A stretch of 24,246 bases of DNA from a virus. Where the stretch lies: positions 1 to 24,246 of IMG/VR virus record IMGVR_UViG_3300046002_005571; one strand, given 5' to 3'. The notes beneath the pieces are model-generated. The model was not told the origin of the DNA, ran no database searches, and worked only from the letters and a program-made list of their open reading frames with translations. Below are positions 7,210 through 15,556 of the stretch, piece by piece (position 1 is the stretch's first letter; each line of letters begins with the position of its first letter). Position numbers and translations under genes: made by a program.

Positions 7210-7685
7210 ATTGTATTTCCATACATTATATATCTATTATTTCCCGTGTGAAGAAGTGAAATTGATGCTCCTGATCCTGCTGTTCTGTATTGATTATTAT
7301 AGCTTAATATAGGAATTGCGGCATTAAATCCGCTTCCTGTAACAAAAATTTGACCAGCTCCTATTTGAATTATTGTTGTATTAAATCCAATTACATTTCC
7401 ACTTACAATTGTTCCAGTAATTTGATTCTGCGAATTAGCTAAAATGACTCGTCCATTATCATTTCCAGATATAATAAAATTCGTTGCTTCATTGACAAAT
7501 TGTGGAACTGCATTTACTAGTACAGAATTATTTAAATCTACAGTCGCATTTTGTATTGTTACATCAACTCCAGAAAGATTTAGATTATCAACATTATTTA
7601 AATTAACTTCATTAAATGAAGCTTTATTAAATTCTCCACTTTTGAAGACCTGAAGATATGATGTTTGAATTCTAAGATCACTCAT
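7206..7685 (-). CDS. Beta-rich tail/appendage protein
   Basis: This 159-residue protein has an N-terminal half with regularly spaced Asn/Val/Leu (NLNNVDNLNLSGVDVTIQNA), suggesting a short beta-helix or shaft. A C-terminal domain follows with GRVILANSQNQITGTIVSGN, then IQIGAGQIFVTGSG and a YRTAGSGASISLLHTGNNRY end. That C-terminal pattern recurs in phage tail-fibre tips. It is followed, with a 4 bp overlap, by the LamG-like gene. The Shine-Dalgarno site (GGAG, about 11 nt upstream) lies at the very edge of the GC-rich island in the upstream gap. Function is inferred from composition and neighbours. Confidence 0.58.
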   Translation of the reverse strand: MSDLRIQTSYLQVFKSGEFNKASFNEVNLNNVDNLNLSGVDVTIQNATVDLNNSVLVNAVPQFVNEATNFIISGNDNGRVILANSQNQITGTIVSGNVIGFNTTIIQIGAGQIFVTGSGFNAAIPILSYNNQYRTAGSGASISLLHTGNNRYIMYGNTI

Positions 7686-7691
7686 AATATT

Positions 7692-7802
7692 TTATACTCC
7701 ATGAACTGACAGGGCTGCCCCAACCCATGGGGTAGCCACTGGGCCAGAACAAACCATGCACCGGCCACTGGGCTGCGGGATTCCACCGCCGCGCCTTGTC
7801 AA
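7692..7802 (-). CDS. Possible 36-residue GC-rich micro-ORF
   Basis: Within the GC-rich gap a frame opens at a TTG (7802) just after AAGGTGAA and runs 36 codons to a TAA. The product would start MTRRGGGIPQPSG and contain CMVC (Cys15, Cys18), with Gly, Pro and Val prominent. Codons are G/C-ending, unlike every neighbour. The Shine-Dalgarno spacing to the TTG is short (2-4 nt). The same frame extends upstream into the end of the preceding gene without a better start. It may be a horizontally acquired small gene, or the open frame may just reflect the unusual composition. Low confidence. Confidence 0.25.
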   Translation of the reverse strand: MTRRGGGIPQPSGRCMVCSGPVATPWVGAALSVHGV

Positions 7803-7803
7803 T
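7703..7803. other. GC-rich island in tail operon
   Basis: About 100 bp with clearly higher GC than the surrounding roughly one-third-GC genes, inside the only long gap of a block otherwise joined by 4-8 bp overlaps. It holds a 9-bp stem with a 7-nt loop (7713-7721 with 7729-7737, one G-T pair) and a direct repeat of GCCACTGGGC (7735-7744 and 7764-7773; period 29 bp, not a multiple of three). It begins right after the stop of the 247-residue protein gene and ends at the ribosome site of the next gene. Composition suggests foreign origin. Function is unknown. Confidence 0.6.
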
Positions 7804-7815
7804 TCACCTTGTATG

Positions 7816-8559
7816 TTAAATTTTAATAAATCCATAATCTTTTCCATATTCTGCACCTCCACCAGCATGATAAACAAATCTTTCTACTTGTGTAAAATCG
7901 TAATTTGCCCCAGTTATTGTCATAACTGTATTTGGTCCGTCAAATCCGCTTACAAGTCTAGGAGCATCATCCGCAGCAAAATTAAATCTTAAAGTCAATA
8001 TAGGATCATTTGTAAGATTTGTTCCTGGTCCTTGAAATGCTAATGGTATAACTGGACCATATCCACTTGGAACATCTATATTAACTATAGTTTCTAAAAA
8101 TCTAACTTTTGGTTTTACCCATTGAGCAGCGCCTGGTGTTTGTAGTCCAGTTATTCTAACAAAATTATTTCTAAACGTAGAATGAGTTCTCATCTGAGAG
8201 AGTGTATAACCACTATATAGACCAGATGTTAAGTTTATACCTCTTGAAGGCGTTATTATCCCAGATGCTAACAGATAACTTTTACTTGTATACGTATAAT
8301 TTTTGTCAGAACCATTTGTACCAATTATATTTATAACACTATTATTTCTTATTCCTGTGGTATCAACTTGTTTTTCAAACTGGGTCTTTAAAGAAGTTAG
8401 ATGTATTAATTTAAATGAATCTCCTGGAGCATATAGATTTAAAAATTCATTATAAACATTAGCTAATCCTGTAATTGGTAAATTATTGACTGTTCCGCTA
8501 ATAGCCGCGTCAAGTTCATTTCTATTTATTTGTTTTAATCTAATTAGATTGTCAGCCAT
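7816..8559 (-). CDS. Virion structural protein, probable tail/fibre, unknown family
   Basis: This 247-residue protein follows the portal gene with an 8 bp overlap. Its N-terminus, MADNLIRLKQINRNEL, resembles short N-terminal attachment motifs that recur in tail or appendage proteins of environmental phages. The rest is Gly/Asn/Thr/Pro-rich and beta-predicted (GLYSGYTLSQMRTHS, then VPSGYGPVIPLAFQGPG), with a Tyr/Gly-rich end (HAGGGAEYGKDYGF). A good Shine-Dalgarno site (GAGGA) lies 8 nt before the ATG. I expect a virion surface or tail component. No enzymatic motif is visible. Confidence 0.5.
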   Translation of the reverse strand: MADNLIRLKQINRNELDAAISGTVNNLPITGLANVYNEFLNLYAPGDSFKLIHLTSLKTQFEKQVDTTGIRNNSVINIIGTNGSDKNYTYTSKSYLLASGIITPSRGINLTSGLYSGYTLSQMRTHSTFRNNFVRITGLQTPGAAQWVKPKVRFLETIVNIDVPSGYGPVIPLAFQGPGTNLTNDPILTLRFNFAADDAPRLVSGFDGPNTVMTITGANYDFTQVERFVYHAGGGAEYGKDYGFIKI

Positions 8560-10498
8560 TTTTTATATCCTCAATCTTTTTACTATGATAAAGAATACTT
8601 GCTACATAACTATCAATGCTATGTTCCACGGCAATACTTTCAATTTCATTTATTGTATTTGGATTTTTATCTTTAGGATTTGTTAAATATTCTGCTATAA
8701 CATTTTCCCAATTCTCTGGAGATTCATTTGAAGCAATAATTTTAACTATTTCAAATGCAACATCTTTTTGTTGTTTTGATAATTTTCTTAAAGAATGCTT
8801 TTCCCTAAGAGAAGCTTCAACCTTTTCTTGTAATCTTGATGCAAGAATAAAATTATCTTTAATTTTCTCTATATCAAATAGTGCGGCTCTAGCCTGTCTT
8901 CCCTCACCAACTGGTTTAACATTTTTAGTTGTTTGAGGAATTCCAGTAGATCCAGCTGGTCTACCAGGCTCACCCATTTTTGCGCCACCAATAAGTGGTT
9001 GATAATATCCTTGATCTTTTAATTCTCTAAGTTTTTGTTGAGATTGGACTGAACTTTCTGGATCTGGAAGTTTACCGGTTTCAATTGCTGTAATTCCTTC
9101 TTCTGGAGTTAAAATTCCTAGCTCTATCAATCTTGTATATACTCTTGAATATTGAATATCATCTTTTAAATCAATATCTTCAAAATAAGGTGTTGGATAA
9201 TTTTTAAATCCAAGTTCTTTACTAATTCTACGAATCTCTGGATATAAGAAATTATTTATAAAAGATTCGCGAGCTTGTTTTAGTCTTTCAATAAATACTT
9301 GTACTTTTATGCTTTCATTCGCAAATTTTTCATTTCCGATTAAGATATTATTTAAACCAATTTGAATATCGCGATCAACGATCTGATATTTTTCTGGGCC
9401 CATTAGATTACCTATGTTTGGAATAATAAATTCTGCTTTAGTTGTATAATCTGCAATAAGAACACGACCAACGCTTTGATTCGTAAATAATGATTGCATT
9501 GCCTCTAAATTCTTCTGATTAATTCCGCCCTTCTCTGGTTCTGTGCCCATCGTGACTAATAGAATAATTTGCTGTAATGAACGCGCTACGGCCATGTCCA
9601 TCTTTTTCATTTCTGCTTTCCAATTAATATCTTCGAGTACTGGAAAGCCCATAGGAACCGCAAATGGTTCGTAATCTTGTTTCTTATAAAATACAGCGCA
9701 AAGCCTATTGCGGTCAAGAGGAAGAGTTAGAATTCCAACTCTAGTTTTTGTAATAAGTTTTTGAGTTTCTGGAGGTAGACTCTTTAATACTTCAAGATCT
9801 TCTTCGGTTTTTGGAGCCTTCAATCTTTCAAGTTCATAATCTGTTAAAATTTTATAATATCTTCCAACGGAAAAATTAATTGTTCCGCCAATTTGAACGT
9901 CTGCAGGATTAATTATGTTGTATCTTGCTGGTAGCATAATATTTGCAGCTTTTGAAGATAAACCAAAAGTCTGAGTAATTTTACTTACGTCTTCTGGTTG
10001 AATCTTCGTATCAAAACGATATATAAATACATTTCCGCTACGATAATATTCTCTAAAAAATTGATCTTGAAGATCAAACATGTTAATCTTCTTTAACCAT
10101 GCGCTAAAAAAATCTCTACTCTTTTGACTACCGCCTTTAAAATAAATATCACTACAAGAAAACTCTGTCATTAGATCAATGGTATTTCTGAATATAGCGA
10201 AATTATAGTAACATTTTTGACATAAGATAACTGCGTCTCGAACATTCATATTCGAGCCATTCGATATGCCAGTGGAATATCTAAAAGGAATTAATCCATC
10301 ATCAATATTTTTATATCTATTAGTTCTAGTAATATCTGCGGCAGCATTTCTCCTAGTTTGAGTATGAGAGGAATCGCCCGAGTCTGAACCAGCTACAGCA
10401 GCTTGTATCTGATAATTTGTAGACGCATCCGAAACCATAAGAGGTTGAATTTCGTTACTTTTAGTAATTTTTTCTTGTTTTTTTGATTTTTTGGACAT
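8552..10498 (-). CDS. Portal protein
   Basis: The 648-residue protein sits directly after the large terminase, the canonical place of the portal, the dodecameric ring through which DNA is packaged. The sequence fits: a disordered Lys/Ser-rich N-terminus (1-60), then CYYNFAIFRNTIDLMTEF, FREYYRSGNVFIYRFD near residue 145, a long helical section with MDMAVARSLQQIILLVTMG, and the late segment SRVYTRLIELGILTPEEGI, a common portal pattern. The C-terminal 100 residues are charged helix. The length is within the range for portals of myovirus-type phages. A GTGTAAT element lies 13 nt before the ATG, and no Shine-Dalgarno site is seen. Confidence 0.88.
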   Translation of the reverse strand: MSKKSKKQEKITKSNEIQPLMVSDASTNYQIQAAVAGSDSGDSSHTQTRRNAAADITRTNRYKNIDDGLIPFRYSTGISNGSNMNVRDAVILCQKCYYNFAIFRNTIDLMTEFSCSDIYFKGGSQKSRDFFSAWLKKINMFDLQDQFFREYYRSGNVFIYRFDTKIQPEDVSKITQTFGLSSKAANIMLPARYNIINPADVQIGGTINFSVGRYYKILTDYELERLKAPKTEEDLEVLKSLPPETQKLITKTRVGILTLPLDRNRLCAVFYKKQDYEPFAVPMGFPVLEDINWKAEMKKMDMAVARSLQQIILLVTMGTEPEKGGINQKNLEAMQSLFTNQSVGRVLIADYTTKAEFIIPNIGNLMGPEKYQIVDRDIQIGLNNILIGNEKFANESIKVQVFIERLKQARESFINNFLYPEIRRISKELGFKNYPTPYFEDIDLKDDIQYSRVYTRLIELGILTPEEGITAIETGKLPDPESSVQSQQKLRELKDQGYYQPLIGGAKMGEPGRPAGSTGIPQTTKNVKPVGEGRQARAALFDIEKIKDNFILASRLQEKVEASLREKHSLRKLSKQQKDVAFEIVKIIASNESPENWENVIAEYLTNPKDKNPNTINEIESIAVEHSIDSYVASILYHSKKIEDIKNG

Positions 10499-10511
10499 TT
10501 TACTTGTAAAT

Positions 10512-10518
10512 ATTACAC
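10512..10518 (-). promoter_or_regulatory. GTGTAAT element between terminase and portal genes
   Basis: The 21 bp gap between the large terminase stop and the portal ATG contains ATGTGTAATATT on the minus strand, 13 nt before the ATG. This makes it a candidate promoter of the phage sigma factor. The portal gene has no Shine-Dalgarno site. Confidence 0.42.
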
Positions 10519-10519
10519 A

Positions 10520-12364
10520 TTATCTGATCATAATAGGCGAAAAAGTAGGTTGTACTTCAACTATTTGAGTTGTCATTATATCATTATAGCACTTTACAGC
10601 CCAATTCGCTAACATAAATGCGGAATAATTATCTTTTCTAGCTTTATTAGCAGAAGCGCTTCTCTTTAAATGTTGAGGTAAGTCAAAGCTTTGGGTTCCT
10701 CGACTAGTGGTAGAATGTTCTATTAAAACGCATTGTTTTTTCGTTTGATATATAAAATCATCTTGATTCTCAATAAAATCTAATACTGTCCAATCTTTCT
10801 TATCATCTGTTTTCATCAATTCTAAGGGAACATTTAATGCTATTGTTTCATTAAATGATGCTTCATCTGAGGCTGTACGACTAGCAAACCATACTCTTTT
10901 ATAATCAATACATGCTTGAAGATACTCATTCGCCTTACGAATAAAACTGCTGGTAAAAACTTGATTAAATGCAATTCTTTTATTTTCCAAATTATATTGA
11001 TTCTTTATGTTTCTAACCATCATATCGTAATCTGCACCTTCAAGATCTGAATCGAAATCTAATGTCTTAATTTCAATTCTATCTTGTTTAAATAAATTAG
11101 ATTCATTGCATGCGGATAAAAATGTATCAGCACCAGCATTATCAATAATCATGAAAACAATATTAAAATTTTTCATTATGTAATATAGATAATTAACATG
11201 ATTTTTAAGATTACCTAGACCAGCATATGTATGAACTAAAACTCCTTGTTTTCTCTCTTCGTCATATTCCATAACAGCCATAGCAAAATAATCTGCATTT
11301 GGACTATCACTCATGTTAGGATCGATTCCAAGAATATATTTTTTCTTCGGATCTCCTCGCATTAATGTGTGGGGCTTTTCTCCAGTTTTTAATGTACATT
11401 CTTCCATCTTTTTAGCATTAAAATAGCTATCACTTCCATCGGTGAATTGAGCGCAATATTCTCTTAAAAATCCACTATGACTTGATCCACCAGCTTGGGC
11501 TTCTTCAATAATTGTTTTATCTATCATTTCTTCTGGTAAAGCCTCGTAACTCATTTGGCTAACAAAATAAGTTGCTTCTCCCTTTTCTTGACTATTTATT
11601 TTTTCACACCATTCATTATAAGTTTTATAAAGATTTTCGAATGTATAACTTGCAGATGAAAGAGCTATCATTTTACTTGTATTTTCAAAAACCATTCTAT
11701 CTTTTTCTTGCATTACTCCTTCTGATATCAATTTATCTTCAAACTCACGGATCTCCATTCTTTCTTTCATATTCTGTGGAGCAACTAAGAATGGCATTAA
11801 TACGTTCTTAATAATTTCTTCTGGTAATAAAAGAAACTCGTCAAGCACAAGAATATTTGCTCGAAAACCTCGAATTTTTTCTCCATTAAGAGGAATTGCG
11901 ACAATGCTTCCATTATTAATTTGCCATTCAAATTGATCATTTCTTTTTGCTTTCGCTCCAAAACATTGAGAAAGTAATTCTGCTCCAGGACTTTGTACGA
12001 TTTTTTCTAAATTATTAAAAATAAATCTTGCAGTTCTAAATGTTGGACCAGCTATAAGAATTTTCGTGTTTGGTTCAAATATACATTGAAGAAAACAAAA
12101 TACTGCGGCCATAAAGGATTTTCCACAACCACGACCAAATACGCACATATTAAAATTTCTGTTCATCATAGCTTTAAGATGAATCTCCTGATAAGCCGCA
12201 AGTTTAACTCCACTAATTAATTCAACTGTAAACCCAATATTAGCTCTTAAAAACTTAGCTAAACTAATTTTTGCTTCCCTATCATTAAGAAATCCTTTTA
12301 ATTCAGATAATTCTGCATTAACATCTTTAATTTCTTTAAAATATTTCTCTGGACAAAAGATCAT
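10520..12364 (-). CDS. Terminase large subunit
   Basis: This 614-residue packaging motor and nuclease has all key motifs. Walker A is FGRGCGKS (76-83), and Walker B is ILVLDE (171-176) with catalytic Glu176. The C-terminal RNase H-fold nuclease has Asp348 in YILGIDPN and Asp408 in MIIDNAGAD, with a later Asp in RKDNYSAFML as the probable third metal ligand. It would drive DNA into the prohead using ATP and cut the concatemer. The start overlaps the ERCC4-type nuclease gene by 4 bp (ATGA), and the portal follows 21 bp downstream. The assignment is secure. The packaging mode (headful or cos) cannot be told from this sequence. Confidence 0.95.
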   Translation of the reverse strand: MIFCPEKYFKEIKDVNAELSELKGFLNDREAKISLAKFLRANIGFTVELISGVKLAAYQEIHLKAMMNRNFNMCVFGRGCGKSFMAAVFCFLQCIFEPNTKILIAGPTFRTARFIFNNLEKIVQSPGAELLSQCFGAKAKRNDQFEWQINNGSIVAIPLNGEKIRGFRANILVLDEFLLLPEEIIKNVLMPFLVAPQNMKERMEIREFEDKLISEGVMQEKDRMVFENTSKMIALSSASYTFENLYKTYNEWCEKINSQEKGEATYFVSQMSYEALPEEMIDKTIIEEAQAGGSSHSGFLREYCAQFTDGSDSYFNAKKMEECTLKTGEKPHTLMRGDPKKKYILGIDPNMSDSPNADYFAMAVMEYDEERKQGVLVHTYAGLGNLKNHVNYLYYIMKNFNIVFMIIDNAGADTFLSACNESNLFKQDRIEIKTLDFDSDLEGADYDMMVRNIKNQYNLENKRIAFNQVFTSSFIRKANEYLQACIDYKRVWFASRTASDEASFNETIALNVPLELMKTDDKKDWTVLDFIENQDDFIYQTKKQCVLIEHSTTSRGTQSFDLPQHLKRSASANKARKDNYSAFMLANWAVKCYNDIMTTQIVEVQPTFSPIMIR

Positions 12365-13296
12365 ATAATTTTCATATCATATGCTAGTTGTAAATCTATT
12401 TTTTTATAAAAACATTTACTAGCAAATATAGCCTCGATTAATCTAGTCATCTCTTTTCTACCATCAACAAATAAAAATTGTAAATTATCATAGCTTTGTA
12501 AAAGTTCTCTTACATTATGAAATATGTACTCTGGGGTTGCTTTTATTTTTTTACTTATATGAGGAAGATATTGAAAACTTAAGGCATTCGTAAGTACTTC
12601 TTCTACCATAACAATAACATAAGAATTATTCTTTCTGGCTTTTTCTATTTCATTTTTAAAACGATCATAGTTCTTAACGCTTAGTGTGCTTATGAAATCG
12701 CTAAGACTTTTTCTTTCTATAAAACATCCACAATTATCATTTGAACAGGCATAATCTCCAAATGATAAGGTCTTAATTTCAAATGGTGTGTTAAATTTAA
12801 GCCAACTTTGTTCTCTTGTGTCTACATAAATTATATCTTTTTGTGTCAATCTATTTTTAAAATTATCTCCAATTAAATTAGGATGAATAAATTTATTTTC
12901 TAATCCAATCGAAGAACAGACATTGTAATAATCTTTAAATATTTTATTATAAAATATGATTGATGGCGCCATTATTGTTCTTAGCTCTACTTGAGTCGGA
13001 GAATATATTAAATTTTTTGATTCTTTTCTTTTAATTAATAATTCCTTGCAATATTCTCTTGATCTTTCTGTTGGCTGTTCTTTCAGCCATTTTTTCATAT
13101 TATTTTTATCATTAAAATCGCTATTAAGATACTGTTCTTTAGTTTTAAAATTTATTAATTCATTTGTAAGTAGATCGCGACGCTCATAATAAGTTTGATA
13201 GTATTTTACTTTATTTAAACCATAGCCTTTAAGCGCAAGATGAAGACTTTTTTCATCTTTAAATTCCTTACCATCTACTTTACATATTACGCTCAT
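12361..13296 (-). CDS. ERCC4/XPF-type DNA endonuclease in packaging operon
   Basis: The 311-residue protein carries the ERCC4 nuclease signature in order: VDTREQ (158-163), SFGDYAC (178-184) and IERKSLSDF (193-201), i.e. the D...GDY...ERKxxxD metal site, followed by a helical nuclease core. Residues 1-150 are an uncharacterised N-terminal domain. XPF-family nucleases cut branched or flap DNA. Next to the terminase it may trim recombination or replication junctions before packaging, or replace a small HNH packaging nuclease. It overlaps both neighbours by 4 bp, so it belongs to the packaging operon. Whether an HhH dimerisation domain is present cannot be seen clearly. Confidence 0.85.
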   Translation of the reverse strand: MSVICKVDGKEFKDEKSLHLALKGYGLNKVKYYQTYYERRDLLTNELINFKTKEQYLNSDFNDKNNMKKWLKEQPTERSREYCKELLIKRKESKNLIYSPTQVELRTIMAPSIIFYNKIFKDYYNVCSSIGLENKFIHPNLIGDNFKNRLTQKDIIYVDTREQSWLKFNTPFEIKTLSFGDYACSNDNCGCFIERKSLSDFISTLSVKNYDRFKNEIEKARKNNSYVIVMVEEVLTNALSFQYLPHISKKIKATPEYIFHNVRELLQSYDNLQFLFVDGRKEMTRLIEAIFASKCFYKKIDLQLAYDMKII

Positions 13297-14387
13297 CCAT
13301 TTAAAATCTCATCTTTAGATATGCCTAATATCTTGCATTTTAATTCATCCATTGTAGTAAGTCTATCGATTTCTTTTTCAACAACTTGTTTTCGCATCTC
13401 TGCCATCTTTAGAAGTTTAGCTCTGCTTTCTTCTTCTTTCCACATTTGCACGAGATTGATAATCGAAGCAGTTTCTTTGACTTGCTTGCTCAATCTCTCG
13501 CTTCTTTTTACTTTAAGATCATTAAGAAGTTTTTGTTGGCGATTAACACAGTCATTATATTCTTTACGTGCAGTATTACTAGCTTCAACAACAGCCATTG
13601 GTATCTTTCCGTCAGCTTCCATAGAAATATCAATTTGATTTTGAAGCGCATTAATTGTTTGTTGAATATTTGATGAAATCACAACTTCTGTAGACAGAAC
13701 AATATATTGATCCACCTCTTCTTGAGTTAGATCACTTTTATCATAGGTATAACGAACAAAACTGCTTTCAAAAAGTTCTCGATCTCTTTCATCGCTGTAC
13801 AAATTAATCTGATGAATAAATCTAAAAGTATTCATATATCCTATTAGTGAAGAGATATCTTTTTTATGTTTATGAGTTAATTTATTTTTATCAACTCCAT
13901 CCATAATGTATCTATTAATCTTTGCTATCATTCTATCTTCACTTTTTGGTGGACGATATTCTTCTGTAGAAAGATTTTCATTTTCTTGATTATTATATTT
14001 TATATTTGTTGGTAATGTTTTAATGTATTCTAAAACGCTACGGGTTTCTTGAGAAAGATTAGTGAGTTCTTCGTTTTTAAATAAAATTTTAGCGATCTCT
14101 AATCCAGTCATTGTTGAACAATTATTACCGATGTATTCTTTTTGTTCTAGATTTAATTCAATTAATCCTTTTGCTTGATATTCGTGACTCTTCTTTGGTT
14201 TTATTTGTCTTGAAGCTAAAAATTCTTTAACTGCTTTGCCCTCTTTGCTTCTTCCGTCTAAATCGTCTCTATTAAAAGCTAATCTTACTAATTCTACAAG
14301 TGATGGCGGATTATCTGGACGATTATTCCATTCCGTTAAAAGTTTTAATTCTTGTTCTTTAGTTAGAGTTGGTAAATTATCGTTCAT
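13293..14387 (-). CDS. Terminase small subunit-like DNA-binding protein
   Basis: The 364-residue protein begins with a duplicated helical segment: residues 27-62 (SLVELVRLAFNRDDLDGRS and on) and 90-125 (TGLEIAKILFKNEELTNLS and on). Each is shaped helix-turn-helix-helix, like a DNA-binding HTH. The middle (160-235) is helical and the C-terminal third is a long charged coiled coil (270-350), useful for oligomerisation. It stands two genes before the large terminase in a tightly coupled operon, which fits a small terminase subunit that recognises phage DNA. It is longer than most small terminases. The role is inferred from position and fold pattern; a general transcription or DNA-binding factor is the alternative. 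Confidence 0.5.
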   Translation of the reverse strand: MNDNLPTLTKEQELKLLTEWNNRPDNPPSLVELVRLAFNRDDLDGRSKEGKAVKEFLASRQIKPKKSHEYQAKGLIELNLEQKEYIGNNCSTMTGLEIAKILFKNEELTNLSQETRSVLEYIKTLPTNIKYNNQENENLSTEEYRPPKSEDRMIAKINRYIMDGVDKNKLTHKHKKDISSLIGYMNTFRFIHQINLYSDERDRELFESSFVRYTYDKSDLTQEEVDQYIVLSTEVVISSNIQQTINALQNQIDISMEADGKIPMAVVEASNTARKEYNDCVNRQQKLLNDLKVKRSERLSKQVKETASIINLVQMWKEEESRAKLLKMAEMRKQVVEKEIDRLTTMDELKCKILGISKDEILNG

Positions 14388-14388
14388 A

Positions 14389-15069
14389 TTAATGAATATC
14401 TATATCGCCATTATATAAATGTTTTTTTACTTTAACTATAATTATCTTTTTTATATTTTTAATTTGTTTATATCCAGCAATTCTATTCTTCTCACTTGTT
14501 CTATAACCCATTAATTTTGCAGTTTGCTCTTCATCTTTACCTTCAATATATAAATATTTATAAACTTTCCATTCAATCGGTTTTAAAACTTTCTCCATCT
14601 TCTTATGTATATTCTGAGCAGTTTCTTCCATATTAAAATTATTAGTTGGCATATCATTGATTTCTTGAGAGTGATTCTCTATGCTAAGTGTCAACTTTGT
14701 ATCGTGCGCGCTTTTCTTACTTCTTTCCCAATTAGCGTATAGAGGACACGCATTACATTGCTGTCCGTAAATTGAACAGCCTTCTTCGCTCTCTGCTGCT
14801 GCACATTTAAGACATGGGCGAGTAAAATTACTATAATTATTTCTTATTAAATTTTTAATTTGGTTACTGATAATACGATTAACCCAAGGGGCTAATGGTT
14901 TTTTATGATCATAAAGATGCCATTTTTTATAAATATGTATTCTTAGTATCTGAGATACATCACTAAAATCCATCCAGTTTATCGCTGTTAAATTCCACTT
15001 ACTTTTTCTTTTAATTATTTCGGAATTTATTACGTCAATTAAGCTTTCGAATGAGGGCTTTTTAGCCAT
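14389..15069 (-). CDS. Phage RNA polymerase sigma factor with Cys-rich insertion
   Basis: This 226-residue protein has the two-part plan of small sigma factors. Residues 30-85 resemble sigma region 2 (MDFSDVSQILRIHIYKKW, then LAPWVNRIISNQIKNLIRNN). Residues 160-210 resemble region 4, with an HTH (WKVYKYLYIEGKDEEQTAKL). Between them lies a Cys cluster, C86-x2-C89, C98, C105-x2-C108, probably binding zinc, which standard sigma factors lack. It would redirect host RNA polymerase to phage late promoters, as T4 gp55 does. The start overlaps the zinc-ribbon gene by 8 bp and has a good Shine-Dalgarno site (AGAGGAAG). The small-terminase-like gene starts 1 nt after its stop. Confidence 0.75.
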   Translation of the reverse strand: MAKKPSFESLIDVINSEIIKRKSKWNLTAINWMDFSDVSQILRIHIYKKWHLYDHKKPLAPWVNRIISNQIKNLIRNNYSNFTRPCLKCAAAESEEGCSIYGQQCNACPLYANWERSKKSAHDTKLTLSIENHSQEINDMPTNNFNMEETAQNIHKKMEKVLKPIEWKVYKYLYIEGKDEEQTAKLMGYRTSEKNRIAGYKQIKNIKKIIIVKVKKHLYNGDIDIH

Positions 15070-15520
15070 CTTGTCTTCCTCTTGAGGATGGACGAATTGC
15101 TCCAGCTTCTCTCTTGAAGTCTTCTAGAAACTTTTTGCGATCTGTCTTCGTTGAAGGTTTTCCTTTTATCTTTTCTCTTTTTGCTCCAGATTTTGCACTT
15201 CCAAGAATATCTCCAATCTTTGTTTTTTTAGGGACAGGATTTTCTTGAAGTTCTATATCTAGACTACCAATGTTTGGAACATGATTTACATCTGTAAATT
15301 CATCGTCATTTTCGTCATCATAATCTTCAACTTCAGCTTTTCTTTCTAGTTTTGGTAAGATTCTTTTTGGTGTTTTTGGTTGATCTGCTGTAGGTTTTTG
15401 TAATAAAACTTTATTAACAATTAACTTGTCAAATGGTGTTCCGCATGAACTACAAAATTTAGGTTTAGCGGAAGTATAAGTAGTTGGATTACCACATTCT
15501 GTACAATATATTTTAAGCAT
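15062..15520 (-). CDS. Zinc-ribbon protein, possible transcription co-factor
   Basis: The 152-residue protein opens with a four-Cys zinc ribbon: C6-x2-C9 and C23-x2-C26 (YCTECGN ... FCSSCGT). The middle (60-95) is acidic and disordered. The C-terminus is basic (GAKREKIKGKPSTKTDRKKF) and ends in Arg/Ser/Gly. Zinc ribbon plus acidic and basic tails suggests a nucleic-acid or RNA-polymerase adaptor. Being translationally coupled to the sigma factor by an 8 bp overlap, it may act with it, as T4 gp33 acts with gp55. That is a guess from context, as there is no sequence resemblance I can point to. No Shine-Dalgarno site; a GTATAAT box lies 7 nt before the ATG. Confidence 0.55.
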   Translation of the reverse strand: MLKIYCTECGNPTTYTSAKPKFCSSCGTPFDKLIVNKVLLQKPTADQPKTPKRILPKLERKAEVEDYDDENDDEFTDVNHVPNIGSLDIELQENPVPKKTKIGDILGSAKSGAKREKIKGKPSTKTDRKKFLEDFKREAGAIRPSSRGRQDG

Positions 15521-15527
15521 AATACTA

Positions 15528-15534
15528 ATTATAC
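15528..15534 (-). promoter_or_regulatory. GTATAAT box before zinc-ribbon/sigma operon
   Basis: On the minus strand AGTATAAT is followed by TAGTATT and the ATG at 15520, in a 36 bp spacer. It is a near-perfect -10 box placed 7 nt from the start codon, so the mRNA would be almost leaderless. No -35 hexamer is obvious. It differs from the GTGTAAT elements by one base and could be a middle or late variant. Confidence 0.38.
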
Positions 15535-15556
15535 TTTAATTTAATTAAAATATCAA

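Noticed and set aside
7690-7877. Diversity-generating retroelement target and initiation site after the 247-residue gene
   Set aside because: The GC-rich hairpin downstream of a surface-protein gene recalls such elements. But the gene's C-terminus lacks a recognisable variable lectin-like end, no template repeat is seen, and no reverse transcriptase gene is in the window.
7692-7877. 61-codon frame starting inside the end of the 247-residue gene, or programmed frameshift extension
   Set aside because: No slippery sequence or good start is visible. The in-gene part is a shadow frame. Only the short TTG frame is kept, at low confidence.
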